Of a stretch of 64,000 bases of DNA, positions 19,822 through 30,736 are shown one piece after another. The notes under the pieces were generated by a model. It had not been told where the DNA came from. It saw nothing but the letters and a program-made list of their open reading frames with translations, and made no database searches. Position numbers and translations under genes: made by a program. Each line of letters begins with the position of its first letter. Position 1 is the stretch's first letter. The DNA comes from Fragilaria crotonensis (lineage: Eukaryota > Bacillariophyta > Fragilariophyceae > Fragilariales > Fragilariaceae): the NCBI GenBank assembly GCA_022925895.1, contig JAKSYS010000127.1:48389-112388 (forward strand), in the 5' to 3' direction.

Positions 19822-21767
19822 AGTCGAACACAAAGTTAACAAAATGACGTCCACAGAGATTTTATTAAGTTTGGGTAACTACCATCTTCCCTTTTGCCAA
19901 CCAGGCGGCCCCAAAATGGATTATGAGAATCCAGCCATCTTGGCCAAATCCTTGCGGTGATCGCATTGAATCGGCGCCGTATGTTCTCAAAATGAAGACA
20001 GACATATACTGTGAGCAATTATGCGTTTTGAATCTCGGGAAAGGAGAACAGGAGGGAGTATCTCCCAACAAAGTGGTGAGAGCAATTAGTAGCCAGGCCT
20101 GCCCTATCACAACAATTGGATTGTCGATAGTACCTTGTCAGCAGCATCAAGGGTCGAAGATGCCTTAGGTCTCCGTCTTCAGTATTTGCGTGGCATTCCG
20201 GTTGGCTATATTTTGGGAGTGGACAAGAAGGCTTACATTTACAACCATGCCAGCATTGAAATCATGTACCACCTTGCCGAAACGGAGGTCGGAAAGTACC
20301 GGATTGTCCGATTCATTGTAGCACCATTTTCGATCAAGCATGACTTTGTACCCATTGAGGACAGCAATGACAATATGAGCGATGGCTTGACAGTCACCAA
20401 AATCATCAACCCTATTCCATCATGCGACCACACGCGCAAGTCCAGGTTGCACACAGATTACAACATGGCTGAGGATAGGGGAGAAAGGACGTGAGCCACA
20501 GCTTGCAAGCGGGAAAGTTCTCTTCACCTACAATGTTGCCTGGGTTGAGAACTTGGAATTGAAATGGGCGTCTAGATGGGATATCTATTTGAGCATGGGC
20601 AACGCAATTCTAGATCAGGTCTACTGGTTCTCGATTGCCATTTCTTTGGTAGTTGTGTTCTTTCTCTCAGTTTCAATTGCCGCCTACCTCATTGGTGGTG
20701 ACTTTGCCCGGTACAAAAGAGTGGCTCTCGATGAAGAAAGTGCGGAGGACCAGCGTCAAGAAATCGGATGGAAGTTGGTGCAAGCGGAGGTCTTTCGTCC
20801 GCCTTCCTTTTCGCCGTTTCTTCTTCCCGTCGCATGTGGTACCGGGGCGCAGATTCAATGCGCATCCTTACTCACCATTATCTGTTTAGTCACGGGATTC
20901 TTGAGTCCTGCCAATCGCGGTGCTCTCATCATGGCAGCGTTGTCGCTCTATGTCATGATGGGAGGTGTTGCTGGTAAGGTCACTGCGCGTCTTTACAAGA
21001 CCATTAATGGAACGTCGAGGAAGCAGGCTACAACGTTTACAGCCCTCGGTTTCCCGGTCATTGTGTTTTGTTTCCTCTTCTGCTTGAATCTTGTGACTCG
21101 AGGTCAAGGGAGCAGTGATACAGTTCCATTTACGGCAGTGGTGATTCTCATTGTCCTGTGGTTGGGCATCTCGACTCCTCTTGTCTTCATTGGAGCGTAC
21201 TTTGGATACAAGCAGGGGGCAATTCCGTTTCCTGTGAAAATATCAACTACTCCTTGTCAGATTCCTCATCAACCATGGTTCATGAGCATTCCATTGCTTC
21301 ACCTTTTCAATCGGCGGTATTCTCCCATTCGGAGCTTGCTTCGTCAAAGTTTTCTTTATTCTTGCCTCGGTTTGGATGCACCAATACTACAGTGTCTTTG
21401 GTTTCCTGCTGATTGATTTCTTAATTCTTGTCATTATCTGTGCTGAAATCACTATTCTGTTCTGCTATTTCCAGCTCAGTTGAGAGAATCATCAATGGTG
21501 GTGGGACTCATTCTGCACTGCCGGAAGTACTGCCCTCTACGTCTTTTCTAGTCGATAATCTACTTCAAGCAACTTGAGGTCGAGGAGGACACCGGGGTCG
21601 CAGCTTTTTGTCTCTACTTTGGATACATGGGACTTGTGTGTTTCGGTCTCTTTTGCATGACTGGTTTTATTGGTGTTGCCAACTCTTTCGTGTTCAACAA
21701 GATCAATTTCTTTTATTCGCAACAAAAAAATCATGAGAGAAACCAAGAAACAGCAGGTCTTTCGTAG
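19822..21767 (+). pseudogene. TM9SF / nonaspanin (EMP70) pseudogene
   Basis: The pieces match the endomembrane protein 70 family, nine-helix proteins of Golgi and endosomes, in the correct order but in several frames. They are: KVNKMTSTE...LPFCQP (about 19835-19900); CGDRIESAPY with ...EQLC (19950-20035); NNWIVD...LRGIPVGYILG (20110-20220); RIVRFIVAPFSIKH (20300-20345); FTYNVAWVEN then RWDIYL (20525-20595). A long intact stretch covers the membrane core, with EIGWKLVQAEVFRPP, GFLSPANRGAL and YFGYKQGAIPFPV, up to about 21280. After a shift, GGILPFGACF and WMHQYYSVFGFLL follow, then an in-frame TGA before ENHQWWW (21485), and another shift leads to a last fragment ending near 21767. At least five frame changes and internal stops indicate a decayed gene, unless the assembly is very poor here. 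Confidence 0.85.
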
Positions 21768-21869
21768 TCGTATCCTGTGATATGATGAGGCGCGAAGTCT
21801 GAACGAAATAAAATGGTCGGGTACATTACAGAAGGAAAAGTCTCGTAGTCTCCATCAGATGCAGAAATT

Positions 21870-21993
21870 GGTGGGGGGTTCATGTTCTGTTGGTTCACAG
21901 TTCAGTACCGCCACGAATAGCATGCGAATTGGTTGGGGGGGGGGGGATTCATGTTGTTGGTTCACAGTTCAGTAGCGCCAAGAATAGCATGCA
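21870..21993. repeat. Two-copy tandem duplication with G runs
   Basis: A unit containing TTGGTTCACAGTTCAGTA and GAATAGCATGC occurs at about 21888-21925 and again at about 21956-21992 (period about 68 bp). Each copy is preceded by a G run, the second 12 to 13 G long. Confidence 0.75.
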
Positions 21994-22828
21994 ATGGTAT
22001 CTTGTACTGTAGTACTTGTTATTATCTTGTTCCGATATGAAAAATAATTTAAATGATCTACTAGCTACCGGTAGTATGCGTGAGAAGGGAGAACGCTGGT
22101 GTAGTATTTTGGCCAAATGAGTGTGTGAGGTGTACTGACATAGATGTGTCCTAATAATCGCCCCCCTTTTCTTCTTGCATGGGCCTGTCCTCCCCAGCAG
22201 TGAACTATGTTGATGGTGCGCCGCAGAGTTGGATCGGTCCACACGAATCTGTTGGATGTTAAGACGCTGTGTCGAACATTGTGCATACTGAATACTGCAT
22301 ACTGCATACTGTAGCAAAAGCAATGCGGAGGATTGACTTCTGACACTAAGCTACTAGCTAGTATACTGTACTGTCACTAGCTCTCCTGTCTACAGTACTT
22401 GAGTACTACAGTAAAGAAGCTTCGCCTGCAACCTCCAACCGAATCTGGCAAGCACGAAGAACCAATGAATGACACGACGGCACACGGTGTATAGTACAGT
22501 TACATGGATCAACGACAGGTTGCAAATTGCGAAGTATAATCTTCGAGTGCATATTCTGGTGTACTATACCTGGTAGGTAGCACACTCCAGAATTCGCCAT
22601 ACATCCACAACAACTTCACATTCTATTCGAACATACATGGTCAATGGTCTACTCCTGAACTCGGAATTACGTGTATTGTGTCGTTACATATACATGCATA
22701 TCGAATGAGATAACAGGTTGCAGGTGCGTGAATACCCAGTACTAGTATATCTGTTAGAACCTTCATCGCATTTGATCATACCAGATATCCAGCCTAGACC
22801 AAGCTGGCAACAAATCAACACATCAGTG
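21994..22828. other. 5' flank of the first sulfotransferase gene
   Basis: No gene seen. Short tandem TACTGCATAC units occur near 22283-22315, and AGTAC/GTACT words are frequent around 22355-22415. A promoter must lie here, but no element is clear. Confidence 0.35.
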
Positions 22829-24802
22829 ATGACGGCCATGCATACGAATACTCATAATACGACAAGCGTTGGTACTGGTTCTACATTTTCGGATGGAACA
22901 GCAAGTCGAAGAAGAAAGCAACAACGAGCAATATTGTCGGTCAGTGTATTGCGAGTTGTGAGAATACTATTGATCATCATGGGGATGCAACTACTGTTGT
23001 GTGTGGCTCTCTTTTCACAAATCATTCGAAACGACAACATCATGTCCACCACAACAACAACAACATCGCATTTCAAATCAATCCATGCAACGACGACGAC
23101 GACGACGACGAAAGATCCGCGTTCTCATTCACACCATTCACTTGCATTTTCACATAATTCTCATCGATACTTGGATGACAAGACCAGTCGCAAACACAAG
23201 GTCCCCGTGATTATTGGTGGCAGTGATGGATCTGGAACTCGAGCCTTTGTTGATCTCTTGGCACGATTGGGTGTGCCCATGTTGTTGGATGATCCCATTT
23301 CCATGGACATTGATGGTTCACTCCTCTGCGAACGACAAGGATGGCCTCCTCTTGCCAAAATGGCACTTGTCAACCGAAAACTTCCTGTGGATCAATGGCC
23401 AGAAATAGATCGGAATCAATCAAGAACAGAAATGGAAAAATTACGACATGTACTCGACGTAAGGTTTGCACGAAGAATGAGACGATTGGCGGCTGTCGAT
23501 CACGTCAATACGTCCAAACTTGCCACAAAAGTACTGTTCGGATTCAAGGCACCCATTACCATGCTATTGGTACCCATGATTCAAGCTTACATGTATCCTA
23601 CTGGATTCAAATACATTCATGTCGTACGTGATGGTCGGGATGTGGCATTGTCATCCAATCAATCACCTGTTAAAAAGTTTTATACTTCCACCTACAAAGA
23701 TGATGCTCATGTTCGAATGGAAACCTATCGCAACACGACACATGTTTTGGCCATGCAACTATGGAATGATTGGAATGTTGGTCTACATGAATGGGCCACG
23801 ACTGAGAAACAACGAATTGCAGATGCAGCCGCCGCAGCTAGGTTGTTGCCAAAGATAAGGAAAAGGAATCAGCAAGATCATCATTATTACACTTCCTTTG
23901 ATTACCTTCTTGTTCGAAGTGAAGACTTTTTGAATCCAGAAACGAAATTCCAATCACTGCAAGTTTTGGCGAAGTTTGTCGGTTCGACCTTGACTAACCA
24001 AGAACTGTGTTGTCTGAGTCAACGACAGTCGCGAGATATGGGACAAAGTCATGTCTTCAATTACAATAACACCAACGACAACAACCAAACATTACGTCGT
24101 GTGCATAAGCATCCAGCATCTATATTGAAAGCTGCTGTCCTTGAACAAAAAAGACGAGGCATATCCACTACTACCAGTGGCGCGTTGTCGGATATTACTG
24201 CTGCTGATCATGCTCATCGCCGGTTGTTGTTGGACAACGAAGATCCTCGTCGTCGTCTCTTTGAATTGGAATTATTGGAACGACAATTAATCCAGCACAG
24301 GGGTCAATGGACTCCCGAAATGGCTGCCGAACACGGAGGTCTTCGCCACGTGGACCATTCTCAAAACAAATCCAAATACGATCGGACCGACAGTCTTAAA
24401 CATCATGATCGTCACATGGACGAACTTCGTTTACGAGCTGGACGAGGCCGAGGTCCACCTCTTGATTATGGTGATGAAGCATTGGGGAAACTCATGATGG
24501 AACAATTGGAAGCCCTGTATGCCAGGAAAACCTTGTCCAAAAATCGAACCGTGACGGAACGATACGGTAAATGGTCAACATTGTTGGAACCGAATTCGAC
24601 TCTGTTCCTATTGTTCCATTCCGAAGGTGCCAAGGGATTGCAATTGTTTGGGTATGAACCAAGAAAGGAAACCATATATGAGGACGCCGCCTCAACCAAT
24701 AGTAACTACATTTGCCGCAGCAACAGCAGTGCCGATATGGATATCCAATGTGGGCCCAAAAAAATGAATGTTAATCGTCCAACAGGAAAAATTAAACTCT
24801 AA
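22829..24802 (+). CDS. Membrane-anchored sulfotransferase, copy 1
   Basis: Type II Golgi-style sulfotransferase of 657 residues. ATG 22829 is the first ATG of a frame that is open from a TTG at 22718. After a short basic cytosolic part, residues about 37-65 form one membrane helix. A Ser/Thr/His-rich stem follows. The PAPS 5'-phosphosulfate loop is GGSDGSGTRAFVDLL at about 129-143 and the 3'-phosphate motif is VRDGRDVALSSNQSP at about 261-275. Conserved surroundings include FGFKAPITMLL and LWNDWN. The C-terminal part (TERYGKW ... GLQLFGYEP) is shared with the neighbour, and a variable Arg/His-rich insert lies between about 410 and 560. The family moves a sulfuryl group from PAPS to sugars or other acceptors in the secretory pathway; the acceptor is unknown. 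The frame is intact. Confidence 0.88.
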   Translation: MTAMHTNTHNTTSVGTGSTFSDGTASRRRKQQRAILSVSVLRVVRILLIIMGMQLLLCVALFSQIIRNDNIMSTTTTTTSHFKSIHATTTTTTTKDPRSHSHHSLAFSHNSHRYLDDKTSRKHKVPVIIGGSDGSGTRAFVDLLARLGVPMLLDDPISMDIDGSLLCERQGWPPLAKMALVNRKLPVDQWPEIDRNQSRTEMEKLRHVLDVRFARRMRRLAAVDHVNTSKLATKVLFGFKAPITMLLVPMIQAYMYPTGFKYIHVVRDGRDVALSSNQSPVKKFYTSTYKDDAHVRMETYRNTTHVLAMQLWNDWNVGLHEWATTEKQRIADAAAAARLLPKIRKRNQQDHHYYTSFDYLLVRSEDFLNPETKFQSLQVLAKFVGSTLTNQELCCLSQRQSRDMGQSHVFNYNNTNDNNQTLRRVHKHPASILKAAVLEQKRRGISTTTSGALSDITAADHAHRRLLLDNEDPRRRLFELELLERQLIQHRGQWTPEMAAEHGGLRHVDHSQNKSKYDRTDSLKHHDRHMDELRLRAGRGRGPPLDYGDEALGKLMMEQLEALYARKTLSKNRTVTERYGKWSTLLEPNSTLFLLFHSEGAKGLQLFGYEPRKETIYEDAASTNSNYICRSNSSADMDIQCGPKKMNVNRPTGKIKL

Positions 24803-25033
24803 CAATCGCTTCGAGGGACAATACAACAATCAGCACTCAATGGCTTTAAAGTCGACTGCTATTTGGGGGTTGGTCGCAAATAATTGAACTGGCACTTATT
24901 CCTCGACTACCGGTAGTGAAGGCCCAAGGCAGTTCTGAGTCTAATGAAATCCAAGCTGCACGGCACATTAACCAGAATGCCGTGCTTGAAAATTTTGAAA
25001 AATATAAACACCAATAGCATAGTTTCGCATCCA
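24803..25033. other. Shared 3' region of convergent sulfotransferase genes
   Basis: 231 bp between two facing stop codons. Both transcripts must terminate in or run through it, so their 3' ends probably overlap. Confidence 0.5.
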
Positions 25034-27091
25034 TTACTCAGCATCGGGACACACAACCGTATCATCACACACAAATTGATCCTTACTGGATGCTCGTCGG
25101 TCCATAAACCTGCGAGGCGGATGGTATCCGAACAATTCCAAGGCTCGAGCCCCTTCTCGATGCATGGCTTCGGACAATTCGGGTGCCGAGCTTAGCATCG
25201 TTGCCCATTTCCCATACCGATCTGTTACAGTCGCATTTTTCTGTAGTTTCAAGGCATTACCCTTGAGTACATCCAATTGTGACGCCAAGAGCTTGGCAAG
25301 TCGCTCATCACCCATATCTTGCTTTTTTCGTATTTTCCTTGGCATCATGACCATTTTGTTGGCACGTCCTGCGACTCGCTGCGGTAGAGCAGCGTCATGT
25401 TCAGCTGCCGCCGCACTACCAGCAGTCGCTGGATTGCCGCCTCGCGCGCCATACTCCTCCACTGATAATCGTCGACGACGACCAATCAAATCGGCAATGG
25501 CCGGATCCACCGTTTTGCGTCGACCCATTTTTCGGAGAAAATTGGCAATTTCTGGATTCATTGTTTGGTAATGTTTTAACTGTGATGACGATGACCCTTC
25601 AGCACCAGCAGCAACCTTGGCTGCCTTGTGACGATTGGCAATTCGTTGTGCCACACGATTACCAACCTCTAAAACACGTTGCTTGCGTCCTTCGTCCTTT
25701 TCTTGTTCCTTGCCATCGACATTTGTCAGTACAGAATCCTTCAGCTGTTGACGATACTTGGCCTTGGCCTCAATCAGTTCCGCCCCCGTCATTTTTGTAA
25801 ATTCGGACTTTCCCGAGAGTTCTGCCATTTTTTGTTGCAATTCCTTTCGACGATCCAGGTATTCTAGAAGCTTGGAATGGGCACCATCCATAGCTGGTTT
25901 TTTGCCCAAATTAATGGATTGTCCCAGGTCGACAATGGACTTGCGTTGCATGCAACATAATTCCTGTGGCGTTTTGGCAGATCCCACAAAGTCGGCCAAC
26001 ATGGTCAAGGCTTCAAATTTTGATTCCGGCCGTAACAAGTCCTCGGACCGCATCACAAGAAAATCAAAATAACGCGGTTGTGCTTGCTGCTCCGTGCGTT
26101 CCCAATTGTACAAATCTGCATTCCAATCATTCCACAAGTGCATGGCAAAGACAGGTGCCATGTGTTCGTATTTGGCAAGTCGCAATGCCGCATCGGGGTA
26201 GGTGGAATTATAAAATTTGGCCACGGGCGATTGGTTGGATGACAAGGAAACATCCCGACCGTCTCGAACAATATGCAAATATTTGAATCCGGAAGGATAC
26301 ATGTAGGCTTGCAACATGGGTAGTAGTAGCATGGTGATGGGTGCCTTGAACCCATATGAAACAGCCGAAGATAGAACGACATTTTTTCCTCGTGCCGAGA
26401 GATGGGATCTCAGTTTCGTGTATCGAATACGAAACTGTTCTCTCAATTTCGCAAGCTCCGTTTTGACTTCATTTTGTTGTTCTTCTGGCAAATCTGAGAC
26501 TTGATAATTGGTAGTATTCTTGGAATACTGCAACGCGATTTTGGCAAATGGCGGCCATCCCTTTCCTGCAAATAATTTCCCTGCGTGCACATCCATAGTT
26601 CCCGTATCATCCACCAGCATGGGAACTCCCAACCGACTGAGAACGTCAACAAAGGCCCGGGTTCCAGATCCATCACTCCCACCCACAATGAGGGGAACCG
26701 CAGTGTGACGATTTGTGTGACACCGAGAATAATAATTATCCAGAGGAGGTCCCTGGTCCAATGGACTTGAACTCGATTGCCCATCGAAAGCATCATCGTC
26801 GTCATCGGCGGGTTCGGAATTTTCCAAGGCTTCGGATTCAGAAAGTAGTTTAGCAATCGCCTCATCGTCTTCCAGTAAACGCCATCCCATAAAGGATGAA
26901 AGCAAGAATTCTTCAAGTGGCGAAGTGGAATCCATAGTGGTATGCCAAAAGCCAACGTACAAGAGACACGATAATTGTACGAATGCCAGTAATAACATGG
27001 TGTAAAACAACGTTGTCATTCGTGGTCCCCATGTCTTGTGGCGATTGGAACTACCCGTCCCAGAGGACTGGATAGTGAGACGACGTGCCAT
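25034..27091 (-). CDS. Membrane-anchored sulfotransferase, copy 2
   Basis: 685 residues from ATG 27091 (the frame extends to a GTG at 27133). Membrane helix at about 23-49. The PAPS-binding loop GGSDGSGTRAFVDVL lies at about 136-150 and VRDGRDVSLSSNQSP at about 274-288. FGFKAPITMLLLPMLQAYMYP and LWNDWN match copy 1, as does the C-terminal block TDRYGKW ... ALELFGYHPP. The middle region (about 430-610) is a long charged, partly coiled-coil-like insert with Lys/Arg/Gln/Ala. It is paralogous to copy 1 and convergent with it, so an inverted duplication is likely. Both catalytic motifs are intact and there is no frameshift. Substrate unknown. Confidence 0.88.
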   Translation of the reverse strand: MARRLTIQSSGTGSSNRHKTWGPRMTTLFYTMLLLAFVQLSCLLYVGFWHTTMDSTSPLEEFLLSSFMGWRLLEDDEAIAKLLSESEALENSEPADDDDDAFDGQSSSSPLDQGPPLDNYYSRCHTNRHTAVPLIVGGSDGSGTRAFVDVLSRLGVPMLVDDTGTMDVHAGKLFAGKGWPPFAKIALQYSKNTTNYQVSDLPEEQQNEVKTELAKLREQFRIRYTKLRSHLSARGKNVVLSSAVSYGFKAPITMLLLPMLQAYMYPSGFKYLHIVRDGRDVSLSSNQSPVAKFYNSTYPDAALRLAKYEHMAPVFAMHLWNDWNADLYNWERTEQQAQPRYFDFLVMRSEDLLRPESKFEALTMLADFVGSAKTPQELCCMQRKSIVDLGQSINLGKKPAMDGAHSKLLEYLDRRKELQQKMAELSGKSEFTKMTGAELIEAKAKYRQQLKDSVLTNVDGKEQEKDEGRKQRVLEVGNRVAQRIANRHKAAKVAAGAEGSSSSQLKHYQTMNPEIANFLRKMGRRKTVDPAIADLIGRRRRLSVEEYGARGGNPATAGSAAAAEHDAALPQRVAGRANKMVMMPRKIRKKQDMGDERLAKLLASQLDVLKGNALKLQKNATVTDRYGKWATMLSSAPELSEAMHREGARALELFGYHPPRRFMDRRASSKDQFVCDDTVVCPDAE

Positions 27092-27700
27092 GAGATGCAC
27101 GAATTGTTGATTGTTGTTGCTGCTCTCTTGCACTTGTTCGTCTTCTTCTTCTTGCTGCTACTGTTGCAGTCGCGGAATATTTTGACACTCAGCAGAAAGT
27201 ATTTCCGTTCCTTGGCGTCAATGTTTGTGTGATTGCAGCAAAGAAACGAGTATTACTCGACTACCGCACTGCGCAGTGCAAGTAGAATACTCCTGTATTG
27301 TAAAATGTACTCAGAATATACTGAAAACTTCGGCACTCCCTGCCAATAAACAGTATTGCAATGAAAACAGACTCGCTTGCGGCTTATTGCTTATTGATTC
27401 ACAGTGTGTAAGAAGGGAAGCATGTATGAATGCATAGAGCGGATAGAGTGTGTGTTTGTGGTGAATGACAAGGATGCTCCGGGCCGTCGAGAATGCCCAC
27501 AAATTTTATGTCTCAAATTGCAAATAGCACCCAAAATGCTCCTCCGTGCAGAGGAAGCACTTCAAAAGCGACCTGGTGCATCTTGAGAGGCGTGTATTGT
27601 GTATGATACACATCTTACAATGGTATCACACAATATTCAAAATAATAAGGTATATACGTATATGAATACATACTATTAGTTTTGTTGATTTACATTTAAC

Positions 27701-27847
27701 ATGCACGTTACACGTCGCACATCAGACGCTCCTTTTGCCAAAGTAAAAAACACGAAAATTGATCAGTTTGTTCGGACTCCGCTGTATGATCCTCCTGCTC
27801 TTATGTCTCCTGTCCAGCGTCCGTATTTGAGGATTTTTAAAAAATGA
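27701..27847 (+). CDS. Possible 48-residue small protein
   Basis: ATG to TGA, 48 residues, basic at both ends and rich in Pro in the middle (TPLYDPPALMSPVQRPYLR). No family is recognised. It stands alone in non-coding DNA and may be the surviving start of a decayed gene whose later parts lie around 28.0-28.5 kb. Confidence 0.25.
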   Translation: MHVTRRTSDAPFAKVKNTKIDQFVRTPLYDPPALMSPVQRPYLRIFKK

Positions 27848-29161
27848 GTCCAAAAATTCCACTTTCACGCATACTGCGCCTGCTGAGGGAGAAAAAACGC
27901 ATAAATCTTTGGATTATGTCACCCGTGATCCATTCCATGACAATGAGTGCGTCGACGCAATAACAAGACAATAGTCGTCGACTTACCAATAGCATGCCTT
28001 GTCCCAAATCATGGCATTGCTGCAACTCAACTGGCTGCTGATAAGAGGAGGTGTGCAGATAAGAAAGAATTGGAGCGAGTCCTCTGCAAAAACAGGCACT
28101 GACATCAGTGCCTTTTGCAATGTATGTAAGTTTTTGGTTGTGAATGCAATGACAAAGACGACAGCTGAAAGTGCAAATCACACAGGACAAGTGAACTTGG
28201 GATTCAATCCAACAGAAGCAAACTTGAGCTGCCACTACCTAGCATGCCAGAACATACAGCAATTTGTCATGAAGGCTAGCATTGTTGATAAATTGTTGCT
28301 CAGCAGGCCACCATTGCTGGTAACTATTGCATGTTGTTTGATGTGGATGCTGAGACTTTGGTCAAGCAATGCAGAGACAGACCCATCAAGGGAAGAAACC
28401 AGAGGTATCATTTTGGATTCAAGTGGTTCAAAAAAGTACATCAATTTTTGGTGCACAGGTGTAGTAGGAAACGGTGGGGTAGTGAAATTCCTCATGGTGT
28501 TGGTTTGAGTAATTAACAGACAGTCCATCCATTCATTTGCACGCATTTCGCTATTTCTTGCAAACAATTATTCCTCGAAACAACAATGCAATTGTGCACT
28601 ATGCGAGACGTGAGACCCCACATTACACCCACTGATCACCATCGTGCTGCACGATCGCTTTGTCGCTAAAGAAGAAATTGGTTGATTTGAGATTTATCGC
28701 GAAGTGAAATTCAGTTTTCACGACTGACGGTTAAACACACTCTGAAAAACAGTACAGTACAGGATTACATATGATACATACTGGAAGACGAGTACTGTGG
28801 AGTACTCGTACCTGATTACGCAACGATCTGACGTTGAAAATGCCAGATATGACCTGGCGGGATCCGGAGAAGCTTTTGTGCCTGAATGGTCTTTAGTGCT
28901 GTATTTTGTAATTCTCAGCCTGCTGGTGTATACTTCAAGAAAATATCAAAAGGGCTGATGGTTGTTTGAAATTGAACTTGTCCGCCATAATTGATTTTAC
29001 ACGAACACACTTATGTCAAACATTTATTGTTTAAGCGCAAGAACTTGAAAATGACCTCCCATTCTGGAGAAATGCCAACACTTTCACTACCGAAAGATTG
29101 AAATTTGTCGCACACCGAGCTCCTGTTGTGCCCAGAGAACCACTACACGTACTGTTCGTGA

Positions 29162-29507
29162 CTACCGTATTTCTCGCTATTTTGTACCCCCCAAATGTAC
29201 ATCAAAAATGTCCGAAGGGTACAGGTCACCGAGGAAAAAAAACCAATGCGCAAACCAGTGGAAAACTTGAAAACAAAGATTTAAACTCATCACGTGATCA
29301 TTGAAGTTATACATGTAAAAATTGGTTTCGGCACGAAGAATTCAAATGACCTGACGTTTCAGCGAAATGCCAGAATTTGCTCTGCAAAAGGATCTAAAAA
29401 AGGCTCACTTTTTGGAGTCGAGTGGGTCAAAAATGTACATCGATTTTCGGCAAAGGGTACAGGAATCCGTGGGGTACAAAATTCCGAGAAATACGGTAGG
29501 TCGCATA
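29162..29507. mobile_element. MITE-like inverted-repeat unit
   Basis: The left end reads CTACCGTATTTCTCGC and continues to TTTTGTACCCC. The right end, 29476-29507, is its reverse complement with about two mismatches over 28 bases. Inside, GTACATC and GGGTACAGG also recur in inverted order, so the whole 345-bp unit is a loose hairpin. I see no coding sequence and no clear target duplication. Confidence 0.5.
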
Positions 29508-29854
29508 TATAATTTCCTTAGCCTGGATCTCAAGTGTCACCAACGCACACCAAACGTCGAACGTCGTCGAATAATAAGTATCAATCGAACTATGACTATA
29601 TTTTGTTGGGCCTCTTGACTCTTTAACATATTTATTTCGAGAGTGACAATAAGTAGAGAATGCTAAGGAATCTTCTCCTGAAAATTCCATTCCACACGCG
29701 GTTGGAAACGACCTTATTCCTTTCAATGCCTGTTTTTCTCCACGGCTGCGTAATTGATTGTACTGAGAGCTACGTAAGAAACTTCGCGGTCATGGGCCTT
29801 GTGTCATGCCATGATTGAAAAAGCCCTTCGACATTATCGCTCTGCATATATATT

Positions 29855-30052
29855 ATGATACCGCGGGCTTGGGTATTCATTTCACGAGGCGATTCCCGTT
29901 TTCGTTTGCCACAAAGCGACAAGGCAGTCTTGGGCCCGCAGCGTTACGTCTACGATCACGTAGTTGAGTACTATGGCGTATCCATGGGTCTTCTCGATTT
30001 AGCAAAGAAAATCCACAAAACAAGTAACAACGAATATCACACTGAGCACTGA
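29855..30052 (+). other. Upstream 65-codon ORF, same frame as the next gene
   Basis: ATG to TGA, separated from the following gene by one codon and in the same phase. The sequence (QRYVYDHVVEYYGVSMGLLDL) looks coding. It could be an uORF, or the broken N-terminus of the downstream protein. Confidence 0.3.
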
Positions 30053-30055
30053 ATC

Positions 30056-30736
30056 ATGGCTTTCGATCTCCAACAGTGCGTTACAATGAACAACCAAGCC
30101 ATAGAGCAATTCGAGCATGCTAGTTTTCATCGATCACTCGACATATTGAAGCAGGTACTGCATTCAATGACGGAGTTGATGCCAAGGTCGCAACAGCAAC
30201 AAGGACAGCATGAACGCAAGGAATCGCAAGCCTCCTTTCCACATCCCAACATGCTGCGTCGCTGGTCCAGACGAGGATTTTTGCAAGCTTCCGGCAAGGA
30301 TGCTGTCTTTGTTCACTGTCGAGCTGTATTCCTCATTTTGCCGAACTCGCTCGATGCCAATTTTTACAACGTTTACGCTACGTTGATTCTGTACAACATT
30401 GCATTATGCTACCATGCTCTGTCGTTACAAGAAACAAGTGAATGTGGAGACGGCGGTCCACGCTATGGCTATTCCAACAAGGCCTACTCCCTCTACAATA
30501 TGGCATTCGCAACCATGAAGGAATCCACCTACAAGGACAGTGTCCTCATTACGGTCCTCCTCAACAATTCAGGACACGTCCTGTACAGCCAGGGTCGTGC
30601 GTTTGAAGCCACAAAGTGTCTGAGACGAGTTCACAGTCTCATGTTCAATTTACCCATGAACTCCCTTGAACCGGATGACTTTCATGGTATGTATTTGAAT
30701 TCACTCATGGTATCCAATACTGCATCGGCGGCGTAA
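30056..30736 (+). CDS. Hypothetical helical-repeat (TPR-like) protein
   Basis: 226 residues. I do not recognise a named family. The sequence is helical, with two stretches that look like tetratricopeptide helices: LILYNIALCYHALSLQE (about residues 103-119) and YSLYNMAFATMKES (about 132-145), followed by VLLNNSGHVLYSQGRAFEA. Small proteins of this style, with NIAL/NMAL motifs, recur in diatom genomes. ATG 30056 follows, in the same frame, the stop of a 65-codon ORF at 29855-30052. That ORF is either leader sequence or an N-terminal part cut off by a stop. A soluble protein-interaction role is inference. Confidence 0.65.
   Translation: MAFDLQQCVTMNNQAIEQFEHASFHRSLDILKQVLHSMTELMPRSQQQQGQHERKESQASFPHPNMLRRWSRRGFLQASGKDAVFVHCRAVFLILPNSLDANFYNVYATLILYNIALCYHALSLQETSECGDGGPRYGYSNKAYSLYNMAFATMKESTYKDSVLITVLLNNSGHVLYSQGRAFEATKCLRRVHSLMFNLPMNSLEPDDFHGMYLNSLMVSNTASAA

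Larger units (their letters stand above)
27092..29854. other. Long interval without an intact gene
   Basis: Contains a 48-codon ORF (27701-27847) and a decayed-looking plus-strand coding relic around 28010-28520, with a continuous final frame from 28331 to 28516 (FDVDAETLVKQCRDRP...). It also contains a MITE-like inverted-repeat unit (29162-29507). Pieces around 28425-28500 resemble 29415-29500, so a dispersed repeat is present. Confidence 0.45.
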
